NCBI GenBank assembly: GCA_015680685.1
Contig: MNCI01008611.1
Coordinates: 219,154 to 283,153, forward strand
From: Gnetum montanum
Taxonomy: Eukaryota > Streptophyta > Gnetopsida > Gnetales > Gnetaceae
Length of the DNA: 64,000 nucleotides
Direction of reading: 5' to 3'
Below, piece by piece: positions 11,546 to 23,549 of this stretch. A model generated the notes under the pieces. The model made no database searches and had not been told where the DNA came from. It was given only the letters and a program-made list of their open reading frames with translations. Position numbers and translations under genes: made by a program. The stretch's first letter is position 1. Every line of letters begins with the position of its first letter.

Positions 11546-14225
11546 GCGGGATGATGCTTGTAGCAGGAAAGGAAAGGAACTAAAAATGCAATGACAATGC
11601 AAAATAGTAAATAAACGTAAGTGCAACAATGATATGAGACAATGCTTGAAGGTAAACAAAATAGAAAATAATACAAGGAAGCTAGACAGTAAATAAGAAG
11701 TAATATAAGATATAGTTAGGAACATGCACCACTTCAGAGCTATAAATCTGTCCGGTCAGGGAGTGGCATAGTTGGTTGCACAATGTGACAGAGTGCAGAA
11801 AGTCCCGAGAGTGACCAAAGCATGCCGAACAATAGAAGAAAAAGCTGTGCACTTGGGCACAGACTTCACATATATACAATGCGAGCAAGATCCTACCAAG
11901 GTGGTAGGACGATACCCCAGGCTTTTTGCCAGTCGAGAGAGGTTTGTTTTTTACAGATTGCTGGCCTTGCCTTTTCTTTTTCTTAATGTAAGATCATAGG
12001 TATTTTTTTTGTTTTTGCGGACCGAATCCTTTGTGTGTTGTTTGATGGGCTATTTATAGGGTGGAAGGTAGGCAAAGGTGATCATTTGAATATTACGTGT
12101 TGCAGACCTTCGCCTCCTCACTGGCGCTACCTGAGCCATTTGTAACTGTTGGGCTTGCCAGACTATTGCGATGCAAGCAATAACTGAGATCGTACTATGT
12201 TGTGACTACGCCACCAGCTCCTAGAGGCATGTGCCAATGGCTCGATTGAGGTGGAGTGCATTGATGTCGCGTGGCCACCTACCTGTCACATTGTGTTTTG
12301 CGACGTGGCTTGCTTATCGTGGTGTGGCACCTTGCCGTGCGTCTTGCCATATGTCACATACTTGCTATAGGATGCTACGCTACGTAGTGTAGCGACTACG
12401 AAAGTTTTGCTGATTTTTAACCTATTCTGCCATAAGTTTTGCAGACTTTGCTGATTTTGCCTTTCGAACCACCTTCCATCCCTTTTTGCAGGATTACTAT
12501 GCCTTGCTGCACCATGTAGATCAGTGTAGTGTAGTAGTAGACATGGTCCACCGCTTCCTAGCAAAAAGAGACATCACTACAGAGCTTGAGATTGGGCAAG
12601 GGAGGTGAAGTTGTTGCTATGCTACACTATATGTCATTGCGTAGCGTAACATCTTGTTCCACCGTTGTTTTCTAGAGCTTGCTACGCTACACATTATAGT
12701 GTAGCAGGTTTTGTGACTTAGCAAACTTGCTAAACTGCTTTTCCTGTGCATATAGGCTACTGTCGCTGATTTTGGATACCGTTTCTGAGCAGGCTGCCAG
12801 CTATTTAGACTACTTTGGTAGGCGGGAGAGTTGGTACGGAACTCACCCATGCCTAAAGTAGAAAATTTACTAAACTGGCCATCCTGGACTCAGAATGTGC
12901 TTTCCCGATGGACTGCGGTGGTTCTGTGTAGATTGCAAGGGGCTTGGGAAAGCCAGGATGACCCCGCATTTTCTTTTAGGGTGTTTCATTGGCCCCTCTT
13001 TGTCGACGTCTGGAGAACAAGCTTGATGGACGTCGGCAAAGAACTCGAAACACCGCAGCGAGCGCAATGCTAAGGCCATCGCTCGGTGAGTATTGGGGCA
13101 TCGCCTGGCTATGCTCGAGCATGCTGCATTAGTGCTACGAAGGTTACGGTAGAGAGTAGAGATGATGTTTATCCGAGTCCCTCGTCAGAGTGCTCTGAGG
13201 GGCTTGTTTGCATTTTCATGTTTGACTGGCGCTGTCCTTCAACCTCCTGTAGGCAGGTGTCCCCTCCGCAGGACGAGCTATATTGCATCCACGGAAGGTC
13301 TGGACCTGCCTATCAGAGCCTTCTGCATGGTGAGCTGTGTTACGCATGTGCTAGAATTTGCACTCTCAAACAACCATGCTAGTTGAGGCACTCACTTTGC
13401 GATGCTATAGCCTTTGCTGCTGTAGGGGGATGTTCCTGTGAGGACAATGTTTTGTGGTTTGCTGGCATTGTTGTTACCCTTGGGCACCATTTCTGGTGTG
13501 AGATGCCCAAAGCAGGGAGGCCAACAGAGGTCTTGGCAGCACTACCCGTGGAGGGAGCTATTCCCCAGGGCACCAGGGATGCAGATGCACCAGGATCCCT
13601 ACCAAAGACATGCATGCTGAGTTCAGCTATGGGATCAGCTACCACATAGCCGAACATTGTTCAAGCCACAACCTTGGCAGGGAATGGAAGCGCAATAATA
13701 TTATGGCTATGCCACAATACTGTTAGCACCTTAGAAGTGAGAACGGGCCTGGGAGCTACTGTCAGGGCGGTGGGCCGTAGTGACGGTAGGTTCGGAGGGC
13801 CCGTGTGACATTGTACGATGTCTTTGGAGGGACAGCATGACATTGGAGATGGCGACGCGTACACCCCAGACCGCATCTTTCTTGCATCGGGAACTGTGTC
13901 TTGGGGCGGCGATGTCCCACCCATGTGTCGGTATCATGCCCTTTCGTTCGAAGTATATTCGGTGATGATGCCTGTTGAGGATGCAACACAAACTCGGTTT
14001 AAGGTCTTGGTAGACCGGGCGATGGTTTAGGGTCCTAGTGGACCACTATGCTAGTTTGAGGTCCCAGCGGACCGTACATGCTAGTTTTACATCGTGGCAG
14101 ATGCACGATGCTAGTTTATAGTCAAAGTGGACTAACAGTGCCAGTTTTACATTGTGGCGGACTGTTGCTGTCAGTTTACCATCGTGGCGGATGTTGTTTG
14201 GTGCTGCTAGTTTATCGTCATTGTG
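11546..14225. other. GC-richer block without identified gene
   Basis: From about 11.7 to 14.2 kb the base composition rises well above that of the neighbours, and CpG is common. Short frames are open on both strands, but none shows a motif I recognise, and overlapping opposite-strand frames are expected at this composition. At 12051-12060 the minus strand reads CCTATAAATA, a good TATA box. Words of the type GCTACGCTAC and TAGTGTAGC recur in both orientations at about 12.37, 12.62 and 12.68 kb. The block abuts element A at 14226. It may be cargo or an unrelated element. Confidence 0.35.
13990..14225 (+). repeat. Degenerate tandem repeat, unit about 35-45 bp
   Basis: A short phrase recurs about six times: (A)TGCTAGTTT or variant, then 5-8 bases, then a GTGGCGGAC or GTGGACC-like word. 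Examples start near 14010, 14048, 14080, 14110, 14146 and 14185. Spacing varies and substitutions are common. The array stops exactly where homology between elements A and D begins. Confidence 0.6.
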
Positions 14226-14946
14226 GACGGTGAGTGACTATGAGAGTACCAGAACAACAAGGCATATGATCACTTGGAATTTTATTCAAGGGAGGAGTGA
14301 TTTTTGTTTTGTGGCACTTCCTTTGTGTTTGTTTTTTTCTCTTTCTTCTCTCTTTTTTTTCAATTGCTGAATCCAGAGAAGCCACCAACCTTTAGGCATG
14401 GGTGCATGCCTTTCCAGTGCGACCCCCTAGAATAGCATTGGATTTTTAAGTGCCCTTTTGATTACTCTTACTCCCATTTTCATTAGATCTACAAGGATCT
14501 TAGTACAACCACATTGGCTGATAACTCACATAGACATCACCAAAGAGAATCAACATGTCCCCTTAATGTCACATCCTAATCATTCCCTCTTGGTCCATCC
14601 TTCTTCATTCTGGGTACAATAGACACAAAATTAATTTTAAGTTTTAATAATGTCAAGAATGTCACTATACCCTCAAATAGAACCTCTTATTTGTAGAGTA
14701 GATGAGTGGGTGTAGTAGGCTCACTGTACAAATAATTGATCACTCGAGACTTAATAACATAGAACACACCTCAACCAATGAGCCACATGAGTGTTTTATT
14801 CATAGATGATATTACTTATAAAAAACATAAAAAGACAAAAAGGAAAAAAGATAAAACAAGAAATTGAAAACTGAAAAACTAGAAAACAAAAAGTTGTAAA
14901 ATTAAAGAAAATATAAAGTAAAAGTGGTTATTAATCCTGCTTGTTA

Positions 14947-16930
14947 CTAGAATGGGGGATATCCCCCTTAACTAAATGGTTGAGGGTCGCAAGGATTAAT
15001 AAATGGAAGATGAGGGTCCTTACATGTTGAAAATATTGGGGCCCAGTCATACATACCCCATTGGGCTCCACACACTTGGTTATAGTAAGCATAGTGGGAA
15101 AATTTATGAGATGTGGTTTCCGAATAACGAGTTGACCCACTATGATATTTAGGACCATTAGATGGTATGCAAGGATTGGGATGATGCCTTCCATGGCTGT
15201 GTTCACTGGGCCATATGGTTGTTGGAGTGTTAATTGGTGGCCCTGATGAAGTAACATGAGGCATTGGGTTCGAAGATAAGGGTGCACCACAGGGTTGGAC
15301 TTGTGCAGATTTGGAGGATGCAGTGGCCTTGGAATTGTGTTATCCCTTCCTAGGATCATTTCTAAAGAAGGGACACATTCGATGTTGCTAAGGTCTCTCA
15401 CTACTATTGGTAAGAGTAGCACAAGTAATGTTTAGAGGTTGTTGTTGTCGTGCAGGCACCTTAGGAACAGTTGGTGACGATGTAGAAAGAGGGAAAGGAT
15501 GAGAATGTTGAAAATTAGGAGAAGTGTAAGGTGCACAAGGCGGTGGTTATGTTGAGGAAATGGGCTGATAGTATTGAGAAGAATGGTAATGCTGCGAGAT
15601 AGAGTATGTTGGCCTAGTTGGGGAAATAGGATGTTGAACTAGATAAGCATTTGGGTTCGGATGATACGAAGGGTGTCTCCAGTTTAGGGGTGTTTTCCCC
15701 CACAACTAGGATTGTTGCCACTGTGATCGAACATAGTATCTCTATATAAACTTTGGGTGTAATGGGTTTCCCCAATGCTCATATAAATGTAACAATATTG
15801 GGCATTGGCCCTTGGGGTGATCATACAGGCAGATGTTGCATTCATATGTATGATTGGTAGTTGAGCTCTTATTTTCCTCATCCCTTCTTTTCGAATTTTT
15901 GATGTTTCGTCCTGCTTCTTGGTTTGTCAAAACTCTATCTCCAATAATATTGATATATTCTCCACACTTTTTATACGTCCATTCCAACATCTTATTGATC
16001 TTTTCCTCAACTTCCTCTAATGATTTTTGTATCAGCAAAGATGGTTATTTCCCTTTGTAATAGGTTGGTTTCTCCTTTTTATGATTATGGACCTTTGTCG
16101 AGTTGAGATTTTGGTCCCATTAATGTTTTTCAACACTCTCCCATTTAGCCATTTCTCCTTCTTCTTTTGCTACCCGCTTAATAAGCTCTTGGACCTGATG
16201 GGTTCGTAGTTCATATAGTTGACCTTGAGCATACATCCCTAGGGTTTCTCTTGTTACATCATGAAGCCCATCAATGATATGGTACATTAGCCTTTCCTTA
16301 GAGAACCCATGGCCTAGACAATTGTTTAACAATGCATAATATCTTTCTAAGGCCATGTCCATGGGTTCATGTTGTGCTTGTTTCCACTCTTGGGATTTGT
16401 TTCCTCAAGGTTGACACTCTTGTGTAGGTTTGATATCTTTCATTAAAGAGTTCTACCATTGTTGGCCAACGTCGTATTGAATTTGGTCTTAACGATCTAT
16501 ACCATACTTTTTCTTGGCCAACGAGTGTCATAGGAAAGAGCTTAAGTTTTTGACAATCGTTATCAATGTTGTTCCATGTATAGACATCATAGAAGGCTTG
16601 TAAATGTTGTTGTAGATCTAAGTCATAGCCTCCTGAAAAAGTAGGGAAGTTGTTTAAATCAAGCCTGGGTAGATGGCTCTCTTTACAATGCCTACGGGAG
16701 ATTCAAACAACATCTTGTATTTGCATTAGGCTTGTAGTGGCTAGTAGGGGTTCATCGTCATCAGGTAAGTTACGCTTTCATGTGTTGGGATGATGTTTCC
16801 TTTGTTTATGTTTGTAAGAAACCCCTACCTCAGATTGCGTACTCCAATCTTCATTGTCATATAATTCATCGGTTCTCCAATGAATTTCCTCACTAGGTAT
16901 GACATTATCATAGTCTTGTAGGAGAGGCAT
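14947..16930 (-). pseudogene. gag of element A, decayed
   Basis: Gag forms the virus-like particle that packages the element RNA. The minus-strand frame starts at ATG 16930 (MPLLQDYDN) and, by comparison with element D, would end at 14947. The gag core is recognisable: FPMTLVGQEKVWYRSL, RRWPTMVELFNERYQTY, MALERYYALLNN and RLMYHIIDGL. A zinc knuckle reads CNICLYDHPKGQC, a CX2CX3HX4C pattern one residue shorter than the usual retroviral-type knuckle. The C-terminal third is rich in P, S, H and Y. Frameshifts and stops break it, including a TAA that replaces a His codon a few codons before the natural end. No protease follows. Confidence 0.75.
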
Positions 16931-17052
16931 GGTTGTGAAATTGTGTATGAATTTATGTGTGACTTTTTATAATTATTTCTTTCTAAAAGATATATAGTTA
17001 ATTCCTATACAATGACCTTGTATGATATAACTAATCTAGATAATTAGCATTG

Positions 17053-17070
17053 TCCCTGAAAACGACGCCA
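17053..17070 (-). promoter_or_regulatory. Primer binding site, tRNA-Asp type
   Basis: On the minus strand TGGCGTCGTTTTCAGGGA follows the LTR end after one base. It resembles the plant tRNA-Asp-complementary PBS (TGGCGCCGTTGCCGGGGA) used by Athila/Tat elements, with several mismatches. Confidence 0.65.
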
Positions 17071-17071
17071 A

Positions 17072-17905
17072 TGATGAGTGGCAAGGTACCCCTACACTCA
17101 ACCATATGAATACGAGCATTACATGTGCGATCCAGTCGAACACCACAAACAGACTAGTTGTGGCATCTAAATAGTTAGCCTTAGGTCACAGTTTGCTGTC
17201 TTCCCACCTGGACTAGTATTAGCTTTGCCACATATGGTTTAGTCCAGAGTGAGGTGTATGATGTGGTTTATAATCTAATGCTACTCCTGAAGGCAATGGA
17301 AAATAATATTCACTAAGCTAAAAGAGAATATAGCTAGCCTAAGTGTGATGAGAATCTATTCCTTGATTATTTGTACACATCTTGGACTTCGTGCATGACT
17401 ACTACTGGGATTACCAAACGTAGATCCTAGGTACGCTACTGGGTTACCAAGTAGTCACACTTAAATGCTCGTAATCAAGTCGTACTCATTACACATTTAA
17501 CATGAGTTTAAGGGTGAGAGAGATTAACTAGGAAAGTAGTAAATAACAATTAAATAAATAATTAAACAAAGTGAATGCTGCAATGATGAAGTAATCTTGA
17601 TCTTTATTTCTGGTCATGTGCATGTCCAAGTATTTCACACTTGAATAAGGATGCCATACAATTACAATCATCACACTGTGGGCATACATTGGGAGGAAAA
17701 GGGTTGAGAGGAAAAATAGAAACTAAAATCAAAAATTAACTCTAAAAACTAATTAAATAATGCCTAAAACCAAGTGTGCTCCCTTTTATTTATAAGCTTA
17801 CATCGAAACCGTGCTATTGCATGTAGGCCGCGATATCATGTACACGATATCGTGGCCCCGATAACTAGGCTCCGATAACTGGGCCTGATAGACCATGACT
17901 CATAA
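17072..17905 (-). repeat. 5' LTR of element A
   Basis: An 834-bp minus-oriented LTR. On the plus strand it begins TGATGAGTGGCAAGGTACCC and ends near CCATGACTCATAA, one base off the expected CATCA. GATATC palindromes at about 17830-17855 and the LTR-typical CTTTTATTTATAAGC TATA region near 17783-17797 are present. The copy is closest to the element D LTRs. Confidence 0.8.
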
Positions 17906-19400
17906 TAAATGATTCATGTGAATCACCTTAATTTATAAGGATAACTAGCTTCAATTATGTGAGGATTTAGGAGAACATGAAGAAGTAATCAAGTCGTCTC
18001 CACTATCAATGAGAGAAAGATGAGGTGGCTCAAAAAACTAAAAATTATTAGTAAATTGGTTAAATAATATTTTATTTCTAATTAAATATACAGGAATTTT
18101 TTATCTTTTAATAAAATCTAAGCAAAATATAGTTAAGATTACCCAAGATTAAAACATACTACTCTCCAAGATGATTCCAACAGTACTAATTTCATCGCAA
18201 TTTGATGTACAATTTACAAGATATCACGATTCTTGGTAAGCATGCTAATTAATTATTTTAAATTAAGGTTAAAAATAAAATTTAAAAATCATAATGATTG
18301 TTAAATTGGAACTAGAATTCAAACCCATGACATTCCATCCACCAAACCCAAGTCTTAACCCTTTGTTAGCTAGTCACCTGTGCTAGATTGCTAGTTGTTA
18401 TAATAAGTCATTGGTAATTTTATATAATTCATTAATTAAATTTTAAAATAATAATAAAATAAAATTTTAGGCAACTACATTGGCCATCAAGGACCATGAG
18501 GCCCACATAAGAAGTAGGCCCCTCAAGGGCCACGTAGCCCATAGGGAAGTTCATGTAGGTCCAGTAAGGTTTATTAGGTTGTGGCCAATGGTGATATCCA
18601 TCATGCCTTTCATGGAGCTTAGCTGCATTCTTCCATGTCATCCATCATTTTCATCCACCTTAATTATTTATATACTATGGTATTATTATCTCTCTCCACC
18701 TTCACTTGCCTCTACAAAATTTACCAACGTACAAACCCACAATATCCATGGGTACTAAGACCACTACAAGTTTCTAATAACTAGTGTTAGCCTATACTAT
18801 AGGTTCCTACCAGTTGGTGACTACCTATATCATAAGATCCTACCAACTAGTGCTAGAAATAAAAATTCTATCACCAAATGAAAAAATTTTAATTATAGAT
18901 TTTGAATTTAAAAATCAAAATTTAAATAACAAGTCAAACTAGCAAGTTGGTACCATAAGAAATAAGAATTTTGTAATTAAGCACATTGGTCCTAGAGTAG
19001 TACTGGGATGAGTGACCTTTCAAGAAGTTTCAAAATTTGTAAAAATTTTGGGATACTAAAAATGACCATAGCTTTTAATCCTATAAGCATTTCTTGATAA
19101 ATAAAAATACGTTTCCAACAAACCTTTTGGATGCATTGGCATAGTTATATTGGGTATTGGAGAATCTTTTCAAAGAACTTGAAAAATAAATTTGGACTTA
19201 AACATCAAAATGGAGATGGATCTTAACAACCAAAGAGTGGTTCCTACCAAATCCTAATCCTCCAAATCTAATTAAGATAAGGCCTTTGCTAAATTAAATG
19301 AAAAAAATTAGTTGTTGTAGTTCCAACTCTTTTAGGCAACCAACTAATGACCCATGGACATAATTAAAAAAGACAATGGCATGGTCACCTTTACTTTTCT
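17906..19400. other. AT-rich spacer without recognisable gene
   Basis: No coding similarity is visible. At 18480-18660 there is a more GC-rich patch with several GGCC words (GAGGCCCACATAAG, GGCCCCTCAAGGGCCACG), which may be a fragment of a promoter-bearing repeat. The rest looks like decayed repeat. Confidence 0.3.
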
Positions 19401-20797
19401 CTTCTACCACCAATGTATGAAGCCCAAAGTATGCATTAGAGAATGATTCAGGTCCATGCTAATGATCAAATAAATGTTCTTGAGCAACAAATTAATGAGA
19501 TTAGAGTCATTGAAGAGGAGCTCCCTAAGATAAATTAAAAGTTTAGGAATCATATGTAAGACATGTCAAAGGAGATTAAAAAATTTATCCAATTATTTAC
19601 AAGGAAAATGGTTCAAACTTCAAGGAAAATGGATTCATTTGTAAACTCTATTGGGTAGTTAATAGACCATTGGACCCAATATCATAATCAAAAGTAACAC
19701 CATCCTAGAGATCATAAACAAAATCAACACTAACCTAGAGATTATAATCAAGATTAATTTCAAGCTTAAGATCATTATCAAGACCAATCCACATCTATTA
19801 GGCATCAAGGGGAAGAAAGTTCATTTTAAGGGCTAAGATCAAGACTAGTGGAAGAGAATTATTAGAGTTGGTCAATCCTACCTAGAGAATTGCATATCCA
19901 AGTCCATGCTAAAAAGATAAACTAGATTATCATGATGAAGCCCAAAGATCTAGTGTAAAAGGAAACAATTGGCTTGACACCATGAAAACTACTTTGACAT
20001 GTTAAATATATTAAGACAAGAACACTTGAAAGTTATCTCTTTGTATTTAAGGAGACTCACCTATTGTTACAATAATTGTCATCATCATGGAATAATTAAA
20101 ATTTGAATTATTGGACTTAAATTGAAAATATTTGAAAGCTTAGGTATTCAACATAGAATACTTAGGATAAATTAATATGTCATGTGAATAAGAAAAAAAT
20201 TTAGTAAGATCAAGAGTAATTTTTTTGGATTTATATCAAATGTTAACCCATGGGTTATATTCATCTAAATGGGAATATGCAAAAGAAGAAGTTCTATGAT
20301 GAAGCTTACAAGGGTAGATTAAGTACAAAAATGTCAAAGGATTCAGTCTATCCTAAAAAAGGTTTTGAAAATGATGGAAACTTTTAGGTATGATAATAGC
20401 TTGGAAATTGTTTGATAGTTAAATGTGCAAGCTCACTAGTGAATTTTTAGACAATTGACATGAAGAGCTAGGGTTACAAGATAGATTTAACTATATAGGA
20501 AATCCTAATGTAGCACTAAATAATCAAGCACATATTAATCAACTCCTAGGAAAAAGCTTATGAAGGCATAATCCAATCCTAGAAATTGTTCTTTCTTAGA
20601 TTTTATATTAACAAAGATTAATTTGTAGAGTTGAACGAATTATTTCTAGCTTGAAATAGAATCAATATTAATGGAAAAAGTTTATTGCAAATCGTTGAGT
20701 TAAAAACTTATTATAAAAAGCTTACAACATTGAAGAAGTAAATGATTACATTTAATATATTTAGCTATTTCAACTTGTCAAGTTAGAGTAGGTTCAT

Positions 20798-22950
20798 AAA
20801 ACCAAAAATTGGTTCTACAAAGAGCTTTCAAATTGGCTCTACAAACCACATTAGCTTTATTAGATTTATGAAGAAAAAAGAGATTCTACAACCAAAGGAT
20901 TAATTAGATCTATAGGACACATTAGCTTGTAGAGCTAGGGGATGTTAGTAAAATCAAAAAGTAGTTCTACACATTAGTTTTGTAAGTGAGCTCCAGAATA
21001 TCTCTATAATCCATGTTAGCTCTTGGTTGGTTTATTTGTAGTATTAGTCGAAAGTATGTAGAACTAAAAAGTGGTTTTACAAAGAGCTTCAAGATTGATT
21101 TTACCATGTTAGCTAGCTAGAGGTTAAAGATTAGCTTCATATTATCATAAGTTTTATAAGAGAAGAACAATTTAGCTTTATGGATAAATTCCATGAGTCA
21201 TGTAAGCTAAATAGGGTACCCATGTTTTAAAGAGCTAGAATCTCAAGAAGTATTAGAATTAATTTAGAAAAGCTTTTGTTATTAACTAAAGAAAAGGTAA
21301 GCTTTGTAGAACTAAAATTTAGTTTTATGAATTGGCTTCAAAATGATTCTATGAGCCATAAAAACTTTTGGTCTAGAATAGCTTCATAGAACCAAACATT
21401 TGTTCTACAAGAAAAAGCCAAAAATAGTTCTACAAGCCACATCAGAGGCTCTTAAAAATTACAGTGTGCTCATTTTCAACTTTGTCATATTGGCTATAGA
21501 AAAAGATCAAAGAGTAAGAAGTAGCATGATTTTAAGAACCAAAATTTGGTTCATAAGAAAGCTCAAAAGTAGGTCTATGGACCACGTCAACTTCTATATA
21601 GCACAACATTGTAGAACCAAAAAATGGTTTTACAAGTTGGTCCTTCAAGAAAGCCGCATTAGTATTTAAGATAAAATGCAAAAGATAGTAAGTTCATAGA
21701 ATCAAAATTTATCTTTACAAACAAGTTCGTCCTTAGTTATGCCAAGTCAACACTTAAAGTAGGATCGCATTACATTAAAGAGAGAAAAACTAATGCTAAA
21801 ACCAAAATTTAGTTCTATGGGTGAGCTCATTTTTGGTTCTACGAAGTCAAATTTTTATAGTATGATCTTATACAATCAAAAAATGATTCTATAAAGAAGC
21901 TTGAAAGCATTTTTACAAACCATGTCATTATTGTGAAATGCACTTTGTAATGAAAAAGAAAGAAGCTTAGTTTGTGGGAAAAAAATTTCGTTCTACAAGC
22001 TCATTTTTTATTCTACCATATCAACTTTGAAAATGTCATCGAACTAATGAGAAAGCTTTGAATAGACTTTACCACATTAGCATCAACAAAGAATGGGTTT
22101 GTAAAATCAAAATTTAGTTCAACAAACAAGAGTTGAACTGGTTCTACAAGACATCTTGGAATTATAAAAAGGTTTATATTGGGCTCACAAAAGGTTACAC
22201 ATACAATTATGAACATGCTTATTATACTTTTTAAACCAACTTAGCATGTTAAGGGTTAGACAAATCAAGATCAAAAGGTTGAAGAATATAGTGTAGCTTG
22301 TAAAGCCAAAATTAAATTCTATAAAGTAGCTTTGAAATGATACTACCATGTCATCTTTTAAAGAGTGTGGGTTTGTAGAAAAAAATTGGTTCTATGAATG
22401 AGCTCCAAAATGGTTCTACAAACCAAATTAGCTTATCTATAGCATAAGATTATAGAACTAGATATCGATTCTACAAGTCATGTGAATGTAATGTATAAAG
22501 CTTAGATATGGGACCTACTACATGTTATTTTGCACATGGCTAAATTTAGTTTTAATCTAGCTCAGCTACACTTGGTGGTTAAAAAAGATTTGTCTTAATG
22601 AATTATAGAAAGACTCAAAGGCCACTTAAGCTTAAGACATAAAAGGAAGATTTTGTAGACCCAAAAATTGGTTCTACAAGGTAACTCCAAATCCATTTTA
22701 CCATGTAAGCTCAAGGTAGAAGGAGAGCTTGTAGAACTAAGAAAAATATTACAAATTAGTTCTACAAGCTATATAGAAGCACAAAAGAGCTCTAATTTAG
22801 ATACAAGATTTACTGAATACACACTTATGGTTGATTCCAATTTAGCTCAATGGGTCACAAATGAAGTAAAAGAGAATTATGAGATACTAAAGCTTAATAA
22901 AGATTCATGTTAGCAAAGGCTATGTAGAACCAAGAAGTAGTTCTATGAAG
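20798..22950 (+). repeat. Array of dyad repeats, GTAGAACCAAAA...TTGGTTCTAC
   Basis: About 17 copies of a self-complementary phrase, consensus GTAGAACCAAAA followed by TTGGTTCTAC or close variants, are spaced 60-250 bp apart. Clear examples start near 20798, 21058, 21376, 21610, 22375, 22653 and 22924. Many are followed by AAGGAGCTC-like and GGTTCTACAAACC words and then TTAGCTT, so the whole is a diverged tandem repeat whose core is a hairpin. Related sequence occurs at 50400-50640. Confidence 0.75.
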
Positions 22951-23549
22951 CATCAACTTTATTACTTTTAAGAAAGGATTTAAAGCTAGATCAACAAAAG
23001 GTAAACCAAGCATTTTGTATTAAGCCTGTGGCTATTAAATATTGATGATAGAGTAGCTTAGCAAAATTAATATTTACTACGTGTATCAAGATTCAATTCA
23101 AATAGCCTGTCCCCAAGTGAGAAAATTTAAATGAAGCTTAAACTATTAATGAAAAAGCATATTTAGGATTTTGAAACATAGAGCCATTAGTAATTAGAGA
23201 GTTGAGTAGCAAAGTAGAGAGAGAGCTATCTTTCAAATGCTAAGAAGAGCTTCTTGAATTCCTTTGAGTTCGAGCCCAAGATGTCTCATAAAGAAAAGGA
23301 AGAAGCACCATAAAAGTTCCAAGATGCTTGTACATTCAACTTCTCAAGCTACCTATAATATTTCAAGTTAAACATATATTAGCTTAGATAGTGGATTAGC
23401 ATTGGACATTTGGAATTAGAAGTAGAAGAAATTTTTTTAAACTTTGATGAAGACCATGATCTGATAGAAAATATATAGCTCCAAGATGTAGAATCAATGG
23501 AAGAGTAGTGAGAAATCCATGAAAAGAGAAGTCTTCATAAGCTCATTTT

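Larger units (their letters stand above)
14226..17905 (-). mobile_element. Element A: 5' part of a GATATC-family gag element
   Basis: Read on the minus strand this copy consists of a 5' LTR (17905 to 17072), a tRNA-Asp-type PBS and a gag ORF (16930 to 14947), then non-coding sequence to 14226. It matches element D (55853-59571) along its whole length. Homology ends at 14226, so the 3' part found in D (downstream ORF and 3' LTR) is missing or has been replaced by the GC-rich block. The base run after the LTR is TAAAT; I found no matching duplication on the other side. Confidence 0.75.

Noticed and set aside
12286-13990. Many overlapping open frames of 60-98 codons on both strands
   Set aside because: No recognisable motif. 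Long random frames are expected where GC content is high, and opposite-strand frames overlap fully.
18290-18400. Possible tRNA-derived SINE (words resembling a tRNA internal promoter B box)
   Set aside because: No convincing A box or poly-A/T tail could be found, and the B-box match is poor.
20798-22950. Possible CRISPR-like array because of regular palindromic repeats
   Set aside because: Repeats are diverged, spacers are not of constant length, and the context is plant retroelement DNA.
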